64,000 nucleotides of DNA from Mastigias papua (Eukaryota > Cnidaria > Scyphozoa > Rhizostomeae > Mastigiidae): the NCBI GenBank assembly GCA_964019165.1, contig OZ025280.1:7806428-7870427 (forward strand), read 5' to 3'. The translations under genes and the position numbers were made by a program. Below, piece by piece: positions 35,210-48,700 of this stretch (the first letter of the stretch is position 1; each line of letters begins with the position of its first letter). The notes under the pieces are model-generated. The model was given only the letters and a program-made list of their open reading frames with translations. It made no database searches and was not told where the DNA came from.

Positions 35210-36963
35210 TGTCTATCCAACAGCACTCGGTTTGTAGCAGCTCCTGTATTTGATATGCAAATAGCGTCACGAACCCCAATTGCAACCCTCCGCTTTCCAC
35301 AAAATGTTGTTTCTGATGCTAATGAACAAATTCGGTCATTTTAGCTCTCATTTTAGTATTGTGTTAGACCAAACAAGCATCTATCAAGAAGGCCACTGTC
35401 ACCAAGTCTTTTTCAAAATTGACACCAATCCTGCCATGAAATAGGAAGCCTGGGTGAATTTTGATAAGTACTAGAACATATAGCTTTATCTCTTGAAAAT
35501 TGGCACCAGGAATTGCTCACTGTGAACAGAAGTGGTGCTGAAAAGAGAGAGAATTTTTAAACTCTCCAGAGATACGTCATCTGCACCATTCATTTTTTTA
35601 CAGCTGTTAGGGTACAATCTATTTTAGACATTGTAAGTGTTTATTGTTATGACATGGCATTAGGGAAACTGTAAGTTTCAACAGAAATCCATTTATGAAC
35701 CACTTGCTACAAGGATTGCACATGTGAACGTTGGTGAGCTTTAAAGTTGGGGGGTGGGGGTGCTGAAAACAATCTGCCTGAACTGTTGTCCGAATGAGTT
35801 GTCTAGCCATAATAAGCTGCAGCTAATTTTGGAAAAACTACAGTTTTCTTTAAGGAAATTGTCCGGAAGAAGTGGATTTGGCCCAACAGGGAAGGGGGCT
35901 GCAACCCACAAGCTCCCCACCCTCTACGCTAATGATTACATGCAATTAATGCAATTTTTGATTCATAATTCTCCACTGCTTGCAGTGATAAAAATATTCG
36001 AATTTGAAGAGCTCCGTATGCATTTTGTCTTTTGTTGTCGTTGTTTGCTTATTTTGAGTAGGCTGTTATATCTAGCGTTTTCAGCTAATTTAGCCCTACT
36101 GTACATGCCGCATCCAGGCATGGGACCCCTAGTTTAACGTCCCTTCCGAAGGACGGCGGAGTGAGTTGCTTTGGTCGTTTATCTGGATAGTCGCCCATCC
36201 ACTTGCTGACCTAGCACAGCCAAACTTAACTTCAGCTAGCTAACGGAAGCCAACTGCACTGCTTAGTCACTCACTTCAGAAGTGCAAATTCCTTAAACTT
36301 AATCTTCTTGGATTGCTACATATTATCAGGTGGCTTCTTACCAACAAGCATGTAATTAAACTATTTGGAAATGTTGTAGATCACAAAACACCGTCAGAAT
36401 AATTTCATATCAAACTGTGATTTGCCGTACCACTTAGTAGATAACAATTTAGCAGCCATACATTACCTACTTTCCAAACTCTAAAGCTTCTGCGACTTTC
36501 TCTCGGACATATTTAAACTATGGCTTTAACATCTGTCTTTGAAAGGGGTTGGCTTCACCTCGCTCGCTAATCTCCTCCTGAAAGAATCCTGGTACATCTT
36601 GTAAGGCTAATTTGATAATCCGTTTACTCTATATACCTTATGTGGTGAACTTGTTTCTACATTTGAATTAAATTGAAAATTTTGTTTGAATTATTGATGG
36701 AACCTTTACTCCTTGCATAGGAAACTCTTTCTAAGGGGGACAGCTCTGTATAACAGGCACTTACTGGAATCCCCTGCAGAACTATGCAAGAACTGCGATA
36801 TGTCCGTACTCTATAAGGTGGACATCTCTATAAAACGGACAGCTGAAACTATTTCTTTATCCAAAATGTACAGAAAACCTAGAGATAGCGGACACTTATA
36901 AGCAACTTCTGTTCGGATACAATGATTTAAGTTCAAATCAGCAAATGAACCAACTATTGTGCA
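35210..36963. other. No gene recognised; one GC-rich hairpin
   Basis: Around 36135-36170 a GC-rich stretch contains GTCCCTTCCGAAGGAC, able to fold. I could not place it in a family. The 127-codon frame at 35754-36137 has no recognisable domain. Confidence 0.4.
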
Positions 36964-37345
36964 TAAGGGATCATCCAGAAAGTACGTAAACCTAAAATGA
37001 TCACAGTTTTGACCAACCCACCAACCCTTTACGCGCGAGTACGCTATTGATTCAAAAACCCCTGTACGAGCGTACGAATTTTCCTTGATGTTCCTTGATA
37101 TTGCCAAAATATTGCCCATTTTTAGCACCAGCTTTTCATAAGATGAACACAGAACGCATTTAGTTCTCACTTTTTCGGTGCATTTACCATTAGCTTGCAC
37201 GATGGGTGGGCCTACTAGTAGGGTACGCCATCGTGCGTACTCTTCTGACCTTTACCAACCCAACCATCCTGTTCGCGTGTGTACGCTTTTGACCTTGCCC
37301 ACCCACCAACCTTCAAAGCGTACGTACTTTCTGGATAGCCCCTTA
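36964..37345. mobile_element. 382-bp MITE
   Basis: The inverted ends are TAAGGGATCATCCAGAAAGT at left and, on the opposite strand at right, TAAGGGGCTATCCAGAAAGT; both continue as ACGTA. The inside repeats GTACGC and CAACCCACCAACC in both orientations, so the element is quasi-palindromic. Confidence 0.8.
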
Positions 37346-38253
37346 TCCGTTTTATCAATTTCGCATTGACCATGAAAATATTTCCACTACCTAAATGTAT
37401 TGTATAGTTTAGTTCCAATCAGGTGGTAATTCACAAGTCTGCATGCATTATCAGGGCCTAAAATAACTGTAGACCTAACTTCACTTTATAGAATTTTAAA
37501 CCAAAACTGTGAATGTAGAAATGGGGAAGATTTGGATGTACAAACAAGGCATATCATATAGGTCATTAAAACTAACACAAATTAGCAAGTTTACTAACGA
37601 TGTGAACTAGGACTTATTAATGTGTAGATAACATTAAGAGTTGTTATTTAGCCTTTTAGACCAATCGTAAGTTTTTAGTTTCCCCTACGCCCTTGTCTTA
37701 ATTCCAAGGACAGAGCACACTACCTTTTTTATAAAAGTGTGGATCTGTAGCCATATTTTATTCTAGGCTTTGCCCTTTATGTTTTTGATCAGCTACTTGT
37801 ATGATTTCTAGCAGTGGCATAGCAATGGGGCAGCAAGAAGTGGTCACAGCTCTCCCCCGCCCCCCAGTGATACAAGGTATGATGATGTCTGAAAAGCACC
37901 AATCCGGGAAACACATGGCTTACACTGACTAGGTCAAAAAGAAGCGTTCTCCAAAGCTCGTTTTTGACTGCAACGAAGGGTGAAGTCCTCTAAGTCTTTC
38001 CTAAAAGGTTTATTGAAGTTTCAATGATTTCATCTGCCGTATTTTGCGTACATGATACGTATCTGTGTGTTGAAAAAGTGCGTTTCACTAAGATTCACAG
38101 GGCGAGGGCTTAATGTTTTCTCCCGGACCCCCAGTCTCTCTTCTCAGCATCTGGCGCTACAACTGTAGAACCCAAAACCCCTCTATAATACCTTGCTCCA
38201 TTCGTTCTTTTGCCCCAACCTCCTCCAAAGAGTGACCCTAACTATGCGTTTTT
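37346..38253. other. No gene recognised
   Basis: No ORF with family resemblance and no repeat borders seen. A C-rich tract lies near 37855. Confidence 0.4.
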
Positions 38254-38756
38254 TTATAAGAAACCTAGCTCAAGGCCTAGTAACTAAAAGTTTCTTAATT
38301 TTTGGCCACATTTTAGTTCTAAAAGTTTCTTAAAAGTTTCTTAATTTAATGAACAAAGATTGCATTGAAAACGATATAAAACACGTGGATATAGTAAACT
38401 ATTAGCATGATAGCAGACAAAAAGACGTTAGTGCGGCTCTAAATCTAAATCAACCTCATGTCCACACCGTTAATTTCAGTAAACTTTTTATAATCTTCAC
38501 TTTGGCCCTCGAAAAGGGTACTTTATTGGTTCATTTTTGAATGTGCCATTTGTCGCAAAAATGCGCATATCTTCCGCTCAACCAAAGGATCTTTCTCACA
38601 TCTTTCAGTAGACACTTGTTACTTCCGTGGAGGAAATATATTTCACAAACCCCAAACTTTGAAATAGCACAGAAATTTCTAAAGTTTCTTAGCTCTTTCG
38701 TTGTAGTTCTAAAAGTTCCTTAATTTTTTGCGTGTCTAGTACTAGGTTGCTTATAA
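38254..38756. mobile_element. 503-bp MITE with TTATAAG termini
   Basis: The left terminus TTATAAGAAACCTAG is inverted at right as CTAGGTTGCTTATAA, one mismatch in 15. Subterminal AAAGTTTCTTAATTTTT motifs are repeated near both ends. A right-end fragment of the same family lies at 30240-30383. Confidence 0.75.
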
Positions 38757-39530
38757 ACTGGTTTCTTATTAAAAAAACGTGTATATCACTGGTTCCAGAA
38801 ATGTCCCGAGCCTTGAAGTCAATAAAAAACACAGCAGCTTGCATAGCATAAATATTACAACCATGAGGTCATACATAATTCTTTCTTAATGTAAAAAATA
38901 TTGGTGGAATCCATAGGATGCAGTTATTGTATGAATATAATATCCTGATGTTCATTATTACTCGCGAACAAAGGTCATTTATTTACTTAGCACTAAAAGC
39001 TCGTTCCAATGCAGATACTCTCAATCGTGCTATTCTATGGGTATTATCTCCTTCCTGTTTTGTTAGGTAATACTTAATGCAGCGGTATAATAGAGGCTTT
39101 TATCCCTGCCTAACAATCCGGGAGTACACTACTTTATAATATTGGTAGCCTCCAAGCAGTATATCAACCTTTGCAAAATCAATCATTCGCTGTGTCATGC
39201 CCTAACTAGAAGACAGGTACGGCAATGTGTCACGTGACAACAGCAGAAAGCTAACATAACTTGACCGACAGTGCCCAGCAGGCAGAGAGCAGTCAACCGC
39301 TTTTATGGGGCATCTACGGCCCCATTCACAAAGGACGTCCGAGTACAAGGGGGAGGGGGTCTGGTGAAATAGGAAAAACTTTGACATAGGGTGACGGGGT
39401 GTATACGCAATGCGGACGTCAAGGTATTCAAAATGGTACAAAAAGACAGCACCTTAGGACAACTGGTCAGAAAAAGATAGCGATGAAGACTGTCACAAAG
39501 GATAAAGCAGCAAAACACGATGATAAAGTA

Positions 39531-39680
39531 CAGTAAAACCTCGCATAAACGAACCTCCCTTTTATGGATCTAGGCCAAAAAAGGTTCATATAAAAGACAT
39601 ATGAATAAACAATTATAGAGCAGTGGTTCACAATGAAAAATTTTGATATTGTACGTGGAAAACAACGCTTTTTGATAAAT
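39531..39680. mobile_element. Possible pogo-like end
   Basis: After a TA, CAGTAAAACCTCGCATAAAC resembles the termini of pogo/Tigger-type elements. I found no matching right end, so it may be the outer left border of the satellite-bearing element next to it. Confidence 0.4.
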
Positions 39681-41892
39681 TGTAAAATCAGAACGATGAC
39701 AAAAAGAGTCCACATATTTCTTGAATTTAGTAATACTGACGACTGGTCTAGTATTTCGATTATTCCATAACGAAGACTTCTCCATAATATAACTATTCCA
39801 ATTTAACTAACAAAACCGTTTTAAGTCACACCATTTAAGTCACGCCATTTAAGTCACACCGTTTAAGTCACACCATTCAAGTCACGCCATTTAAGTCACA
39901 CCATTTAAGTCACACCATTTAAGTCACACCATTTAAGTCACACCGTTTAAGTCACACCATATAAGTCACGCCGTATAAGTCACACCATTCAAGTCACGCC
40001 ATTTAAGTCACACCATTTAAGTCACACCATTTAAGTCACACCATTTAAGTCACACCGTTTAAGTCACACCATATAAGTCACGCCGTATAAGTCACGCCAT
40101 TTAAGTCACACCATTTAAGTCACACCATTTAAGTCACACCATTCAAGTCACACCGTTTAAGTCACACCATTCAAGTCACGCCATTTAAGTCACACCATTT
40201 AAGTCACACCATATAAGTCACACCATTTAAGTCACACCGTTTAAGTCACACCATATAAGTCACGCCGTATAAGTCACACCATTTAAGTCACGCCATTTAA
40301 GTCACACCGTTTAAGTCACACCATTCAAGTCACGCCATTTAAGTCACACCGTTTAAGTCACACCATTCAAGTCACGCCATTTAAGTCACACCGTTTAAGT
40401 CACACCATTCAAGTCACACCATTTAAGTCACACCATTTAAGTCACACCCTTTAAGTCACACCGTTTAAGTCACACCATATAAGTCACACCATTTAAGTCA
40501 CGCCATTTAAGTCACACCATTTAAGTCACACCATTTAAGTCACGCCATTTAAGTCACACCGTTTAAGTCACACCATTCAAGTCACACCATTTAAGTCACA
40601 CCATTTAAGTCACACCGTTTAAGTCACACCGTTTAAGTCACACCATATAAGTCATGCCGTATAAGTCACACCATTTAAGTCACACCATTTAAGTCACACC
40701 GTTTAAGTCACACCATTTAGGTTACACTGTTTAAGTCACGCCGTTTAAGTCACACCATTCAAGTCACACCATTTAAGTCACACCATTTAAGTCACACCAT
40801 TTAAGTCACACCATTCAAGTCACACCATTTAAGTCACGCCATTTAAGTCACACCCATTTAAGTCACACCATTTAAGTCACGCCGTATAAGTCACACCATT
40901 TAAGTCACACCATTTAAGTTACACCGTTTAAGTCACACCATTCAAGTCACACCATTTAAGTCACGCCATTTAAGTCACACCCATTTAAGTCACACCGTTT
41001 TAGTCACACCGTTTAAGTCACACCATTCAAGTCACGCCATTTAAGTCACACCGTTTAAGTCACACCATTCAAGTCACACCATTTAAGTCACACCATTTAA
41101 GTCACACCCTTTAAGTCACACCGTTTAAGTCACACCATATAAGTCACACCATTTAAGTCACGCCATTTAAGTCACACCATTTAAGTCACACCATTTAAGT
41201 CACGCCATTTAAGTCACACCGTTTAAGTCACACCATTCAAGTCACACCATTTAAGTCACACCATTTAAGTCACACCGTTTAAGTCACACCGTTTAAGTCA
41301 CACCATTTAAGTTACACCGTTTAAGTCACACCATTTAAGTCACACCGTATAAGTCACACCATTTAAGTCACACCATTTAAGTTACACCGTGTAAGTCACA
41401 CCATTCAAGTCACACCATTTAAGTCACACCATTCAAGTCACACCATTTAAGTCACGCCATTTAAGTCACACCCATTTAAGTCACACCATTTAAGTCACGC
41501 CGTATAAGTCACACCATTTAAGTCACACCATTTAAGTTACACCGTTTAAGTCACACCATTCAAGTCACACCATTTAAGTCACGCCATTTAAGTCACACCC
41601 ATTTAAGTCACACCGTTTTAGTCACAACGTTTAAGTCACACCATATAAGTCACGCCGTTTAAGTCACACCGTTTAAGTCACACCATTTAAGTTACACCAT
41701 TTAAGTCACACCGTTTAAGTCACACCATTTAAGTTACACCGTTTTAAGTCACGCCGTTTAGTTAGTTAAATTGGAATAGTTATATTATGGAATAGTCTTC
41801 ACCATGGAATAGTCAGAAATAACGGATCAGCCGTCAGTATTACCAGAATCAAGAAATATGTGGACTCTTTTTGTCGTCGTTCTGATTTTACA
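39681..41892. mobile_element. Long-TIR element filled by a satellite array
   Basis: Inverted arms at 39681-39811 and 41761-41892 align over about 131 bp with roughly a dozen differences, from TGTAAAATCAGAACGA at the outside to ATTTAACTAAC at the inside. Everything between is the 14-bp satellite array. It has no coding capacity. The superfamily is unknown. Confidence 0.85.
39822..41757. repeat. 14-bp satellite array, about 138 copies
   Basis: The unit AAGTCACACCATTT repeats head-to-tail with frequent variants (ACCGT, GCCAT, GCCGTAT, TTCAAG). Occasional 15-bp units contain ACCCAT. Longer-period duplication is visible: about 300 bp around 40350-40650 recurs 660 bp downstream, including the rare ACCCTTT unit at 40446 and 41106. 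Confidence 0.95.
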
Positions 41893-42456
41893 TTAAAAAC
41901 TTTGTCCTGCTAAGTACGCATTGAGAAATGGCCTTCTTCTTTTGAAAGAAAACTCACAGTTCTCTAGCTGAACTATTTATAGTCACTATTTTGCATCTTG
42001 AGCATATGAAACTGAAAAATTTTAGGGTACAGGTTCTTAATCGTTGTGGCTCTTTTATGCGGGTTTATACTGCAGCAACAAGTAGCGCCTATTGTTGACA
42101 TTGCAACTTGTACCAAGCAGCTATTCACAGAGATTAACTTCTTAGACGAGAAATGAACTATCACATGACTTGTGTTGTTCTTTGTATGCTCTCTTCAACT
42201 ACAAATGGCCATTTAACAATCATTTTTTTACATATAGATGCTTCAATGGCTTTTAATATGAAATAGATGGATATCCGAGGGAGAGAGGGGGTCCCTGAAT
42301 AAGGATATACCAGAAAAAGGCGTGAGCTCTAAACAGATGAGAGAAATGCGCTATGACCCACCATCATCTAAACTAACTTATGATAGAAATTCAAACACAC
42401 CTATGTGACTGCATTGCTTCAAACTGTAAGTTGAAGTGTAGAACGTTTTCTCAAAT
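41893..42456. other. Region downstream of the SCYL2 stop
   Basis: The SCYL2 3' UTR should begin here on the minus strand. I did not find a clear AATAAA; an ATTAAA occurs near 42254-42259 and could serve as the polyadenylation signal, with low confidence. Confidence 0.35.
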
Positions 42457-42731
42457 TCACAAAAGTAAATCACTACTGTTGTCATAGGAACTGTTAGCAC
42501 TATTTGGCATTAAAATTCCCAATGAATTTGACTGTTGGTTTGTATTTGATAATCCAGCGCTGTATGGTTGTTGGTTGGGTGTCATACTCACCTGATTGTT
42601 GCCATACAAACCTGGTGACGAATCATGTGATTGATACCGAATATTCGATTGAAACTGGTTGGTTGAATTTGATTGGCCGTAACCATGAGATATCGAAGGA
42701 CCACCAAAATTCATCATTGAGGGTGTAATGC
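42457..42731 (-). CDS. SCYL2: SCYL2 exon, last coding
   Basis: Acceptor TTTGAAG|GC at 42732/42731, phase 1 start. It encodes 90 residues rich in Ser, Asn, Gln and Gly (ITPSMMNFGGPSISHGYG ...) and ends SSDLLL then TGA (42459-42457). This is the disordered clathrin-interacting tail region by position. Confidence 0.85.
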
Positions 42732-45700
42732 CTTCAAACGAGAATATATATTCAATTTCTATATAACTCTGATGTAACACATGAAACCTATTAAAAATAG
42801 ATGCTGTTCTTTCCATTTAACTAATTTTCTACATATTTTAGTACAGTTGGAAACGAAGAATTTTCATAACAGAGAAACCATAAAAGCGAATTATTCTACT
42901 TTCAATATAACTCTCTTAGGTTTATAACAGAGTGCAGCAATAAGTTATATTAAAACAGTAGAGGAAATGTTGTCAAAAATATTTTGTCGTTTTTGCACTA
43001 TCACTTACATGCATTGGTAAATTATCATTTCTATGATTACTTTCAAGGTTCAGCTCAATTGTCAAACGTAAGCACGTCATTAAGTCATTACACATTTGAT
43101 GCAGCGTGGTGCCATATGAAGCTAGGTAATAATGGGGCATACCACTGCGTTAAAACGCTCTCATCGTCAAGTATTGAGCCCAAAAACACAGAGTTCCAAG
43201 CCTATGAATGATGCTCGAATCAAAATTAAAATTTCTAATTCAGCAAAAACATGGTTTTCCAGGTTATACCTTGATTTATTTGTTGCTGCATGAAATTCAT
43301 TGAAAACCCTTGATTTTGAGACTGCTGTGATTGGTTTACGCTGAATGGGTCTAAACTTGTGTCGCTTATTGACCCTTGATTTAATGAGCCTTGACCTACT
43401 GAACTTTGCCCCATTGCTTTGGATTGTACTGCATTCTGGTATGACTTCCCATTTAATGGATCCATAAAAGCCATTCCTCTATTTTGATTTTCTATTGCTG
43501 GATAGCCTGAGTTGCACAAGGAGACAATGATCAAACTTCATTCAAAAGCTATTGCATATAAAATTATGAACGTTCTAATCATGTGACTCTCAGTAAGATG
43601 CTCATCTGGGTAACTGACAGGAAATCAAATAAAATTTTGAGAACATCGTGAATCATTCCATCAACTATAAACTAAAAGAACGTTAAAAACAGAAGGATAT
43701 TAGAATTTCACTTGAAGGACAGCCGTGGTACTTCTTCTATAGCTTTTTTGTGTATCAAAGCATCATATGTTCATTCGGTAAGACAGGTCTTGAAACAAAA
43801 TACCAATTATTGCCTTGATCTTAGATTGAAATGAAAATCAGATTTCATCTACTTTTGTACATTACCTGAGCTGGATTGCAGTCCTGCATTTCTCATCAAC
43901 ATCGAATCCAAGAACTTATTGCTTTGGCTATTGACTGTACTTTGCTGCTTTTGCGGTTGAAGAATCGAACTGCCAACCGATGTACTGTGCATTGGTTGTT
44001 TTCCAAGCAAACTACTCGTTTCCTTTGCAGTATCAGACGTGCTGTATATAGACGACCTTGTTACTTCCAATGGTTGTTTAGTAGTTGCTGCATCAAATGG
44101 CAGCGGGTGGAACGTTCCCACGGTGTTAGACGAGGTTGACGGTGCGGGTGATTTATTTGCTGGTGCATAATTCGATGGCATTGTGGTTCTAACATCTTCT
44201 TTAACGATCGCATCGCTCTTTTTTCCTCTGCTACTTGGGCAATCATCAATTATGATACCAAATAATTTAGAAAACTAAAACCAACAACATCGCAGTCACA
44301 TCAGATGTAGCTCGTAAAAGGCAGTGGCATTGAATGTTCGCTAGTGGGTGTTATAACTCAAATACGATCGCCATGAATCAATCGAGGTCGCAACAAAAGC
44401 TTTAAATAAAACCTAATTTAGACAATAGAGTCTTATTGTCCCCTCGCCAAGTTTACTTGTAAACAGAGAAGAGTGCTATAGTACTGAAATATCTAGAATT
44501 AGCGATATGAGACAAAGAGAACAAATACTCCTACATGGCTAAGTAGCTGAGGCCACTGTATGCAATGTGCTATTTGCTACTGTCTGCAACTAGCCACTAA
44601 TGTGCGTCATCGCGGTCAGTCGAAATGCTATTATGCAACAGTTTGAAGCAGTCATGAGTCAGATGAAATAAATTATGCAGAACTAGAAGTTAGCCAATGA
44701 GAAGTGTGCTGTAACTCAATACAAACATATTCTACATTGATTCATGATCAGATGTATTGTAGTTGATGGAAATCCTCTGCACGGCAAATGGCCATTCTAA
44801 GGTGGGTTTAAGACACATCACACATTTTGACGACAAAAAATCCATCGTTTCATTTCCATATAATTCAAGGACAATGATCCTTCAACAAAGCTGGTCCACA
44901 TAGGGCACTCCAGAACTTGACATGTCGCATATAGAATTTACGTCAATTACAATAGACTTAATGAGAGGGTTGGAATAAAATGTTGTGCAAAGGCTAATGC
45001 AATATTTTGTGTTTCTCTTGCAACAAATACATTAACACTTGAACAACGTAGCTTCTTGTCAAAAAAACTAAAACACATGAAAAATATAGACTGGAATCTA
45101 AAATACTGGTTCAAAACATTTATTGAGCAATGTCTATTAGCAAAAGGTAGTGAACGAGGGGAACAAAATCAAACTAGACATTCCTATCTATTATCTCTTT
45201 TTGCATAATAAGAGAAACTTTTAATTAAAGAAATTGAATATGACTATGACAAGTAACAAAATGCTCCTTGTTACTTATAATGGCATTTTGGTTATAAAGA
45301 AAGACTTTCAGTTACCTCTGAAGAGTGTGAAGGATTTCCAGCTAGAGAAGATAAATGGAAAGAGATCGATGGATTATTGCATCATACGAATTGGATTTTG
45401 CATAGAAACCAACAAAGATCATTAGACTATATACATAAAGAAAAACTCCCCATCAGATAGGGAAAAGCACAATTCTGAGAATTTGGAGGTCTGCAACGTT
45501 AAACTAAGCAAAATTACACTTATTCTGGGTGGGACATGTATGAGGTCCCTATAAATATCAAATTCCCTACCTTTCTCGGGACTGCCAAGAACAAGTTTAT
45601 CCACTTTTTCTAGCATTTCATGCATATCATGAGACTTCTCAATAGCTTTTGAAAATTCCAAAGCGGACCTTTGGAAGGAAACATGGCTGGTATACAACAG

Positions 45701-48700
45701 CAAAACACGTCAAAGCGGAAAATGAAATAAAACATTGTACGCAAGAATGCCTGTGAACTAACTAACATTTCAATGATATCTTTCCAACAGAATATAAATG
45801 GCCCAATCGTTTGCGCATATCTATATCATGTGGGAATTGGTGACAGAGTGAAAATAAAATGAAATATTAATACGTGAGAGACATGATTTGCAATACTCAA
45901 ATGACTAAAGACGATTTGATTGCCTATCTAGTTTAGTCAATATGAGTAATAACTGTGGATAAAGCTACTCCTTCATAAGTAATTATAGAATACACACTTC
46001 TGTTGCTCCTGTAACTTGCTCAACTGCTCCAATTTCGTTCTGTGTTCTTGATCAATTCTATCCAGCATTTCCCTGATCACTGACATGAAATTGTTGAACT
46101 GAAAATATATCAAATATATGGCTATGAGTGCAAGAATTTCTTGTGTACGAATGTATCAATGAAGGGGGAAAAGCCAAACAAACAACGTAATACAAATTTA
46201 AGGTGCTCCCCTCTATCACTTTCATTTCTCCTCCTCCCCTCCCTTCCTCCAAAGAGTTAACCAAACTAACAATAACAATACAGACTAAATTTAGCTCATT
46301 GGTCGTTTGAAAGAATTCTTTTAATTTCGTCTGACATTTGCACTTCATATGTGTTCACTTTCACCATGCACTGTTTTGATGCACTTTGTTGACTACTCTT
46401 GAGTGACCAAAAATCGACCCAGCCCAATTGTTGGTATTGAACTTTTTCAAATTCTCCCACATTTACCCCAAACTTCCTCCTTCCCATTAATTAAATTCGA
46501 AAATTTATAACTGAAAACGTGCTTCTTCTTGGAGATTCCGTCACTACATCTTGATATGATCAAACAAACGAAAAGTGTAAGAAAGCAATTGCGAAAGTTG
46601 TTCCTCAAAATACCGTGCTTTCTACTTTCCAACCTCCCCATTTATTCAAACCCCAATTTATATATTTTCAGAAAACTTTTCAGCCCTCACATTTATTTGC
46701 AACTCCCGGATTATTTGGTTCATAAGACCAGTGAGAGGCAAACAAGCAGTTTTCATGAAGAAACTCGATCTTCAAGCCTCATTTATAAATTATCAATTAA
46801 AACAGTAAGCCGTTATGATATTTGGTTATTTGATTCCTGTATACAAAAGGACAATAATAAATAAAGTTTGAACAATGAGTTGAATAGTTTGACGATTAAT
46901 GCCTACAAAACAGCACAAAGAAATGATAACATGTATGCCTGAGGCGTATATATTATTCGTGGCAATGATATATATACTTGGAAAGTAATATGTGTATCCT
47001 TGGATGCAACCTAGATCACCCTTCGGGCAGGGCTTTGGGTATTTGATAGTAGGCAAGATGGATGGCTCAGTTACATCTGCCTGCCTTCTATATAGACGAT
47101 CATGACAAGGTGACTAGCCAGGTGGGGAGGGGGGGGATCAACACTAAGAATCAAGAACTATTGACATCATTTATCTGAATGTCACACTGTGCAGAAGATT
47201 TTCGAATTGAACTATTATATATATATATATATAGTTACTATAGCAAATGATGATTCTGAGAAATACCTGCTGAGCATTTAACCCTGAATCAACTGACAGA
47301 GGTAACAAAAATGGAATCACTTTTGCCGCCAAGTAATCAGTTTCAAGATTGATCTTTTTATGTGCCATGGTCTTCTTGTAGATGCCTAGACAAGAAAATT
47401 GTTAGCTATTATAGGTGCCGATTGGAAGGCTCCTTCCAGCTGCAAAATAGTAGTAAGTTCATGTGAAGTATTTCTAGGCGTCATAAACGGGGATTTAGTA
47501 CAATTACACTTTGAAAAATATGACAGAAAAAAGTCTAAAACAAAGGCAAAATAATGACTTTACAGGTTCCAATTCAAAATTATATACTCCATTGCAAATT
47601 CACCCTTTCAAACTCTCTTTTCCATTTACAACAGAAGACTTGCATGGAGCAACATTGAATAGTGCACAAGGTAAGCTATAATTCTGGCCAAATGCAATGA
47701 AGTTTCACTCAACATCATATGATGCTTTTCAGCCAGTCATATGGGGCTCATATTCCAAATAAGCGTTGTCTGACTAAATTCGGTACTGTTTAATATTGAA
47801 AAGCTAACTTGCTTAACTACCCCGTTATCTAATGAACTGTTGAATCCCTTGGGATGCATTTTCAAAAGCATGTTCTACATTTTTATCAATATAGAAGTAA
47901 GGAGTGCCTAATTGAAACCCCCGATAGTCTACTTCCCAAAATTGTATACAATTTGTACTTTTCTAAATGTAACCAAAATCTTTTCTCGAATTTCTATCAT
48001 ACAGCTGTGATCATGTATAGAAAAGGAGTCATTGGCCAATATGACTTTATCTTATAAAGAATGGTCTTGATGGAAGCTTCATTTCTGCTTGATTTTTTCT
48101 GCTTGATTTGATATAATCAAAGTACAGGCTCAGATACAAAAACAATAGTGGCAGAGTGGGCTCAACATAAAATCCGATGCTGGTAGATAGAAACATAAAT
48201 CACGTGAGGTCTCGTTCCTGTGAAATGGACTGATAGATAAGTGGAAGCCTCGCTTCTATGAGATGAAAATGAATGTCGAGCTTTTGGCCGTGGATATAGA
48301 CACTGAAAGGCTCAGGATAGTACCATCGTTAAATAAAACGTCCTTACCGAGTATCGCCATTAAAACAGCCGGCTCCTTTGATGGTATTTGCGTTAATATT
48401 GGAAAAATATCATCGATCATCAAAAATTTATCTAGGTATTCTATGATTTTGCCAATACAAACCAATGCATTCACACGAACCTAAAACGACAGTAAGACAA
48501 ACAAGGATATTAATAGAAAATCGATGCCACCATAAATGTGATAGACCCCCCTAGGTAGTACATTCAAAGTAAAGAATAACATCACGATACCTACCAGTAT
48601 CGATTCTGCCATTTCTTTGCTGAATAGCACCTGCTAGGTTTCGGTTTCGTGTTCAGGCATTGGATTCAGCCCTACGACCCCAATCATCACGGCATGCATG

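Noticed and set aside
39822..41757. CRISPR-like array
   Set aside because: The 14-bp units are contiguous with no spacers, and the DNA is clearly eukaryotic.
43876..44139. 87-codon plus-strand ORF, and the minus frame 44061-44249
   Set aside because: Both overlap the SCYL2 Ser/Thr-rich exon in other frames; only the frame of 43866-44225 keeps splice phase on both sides.
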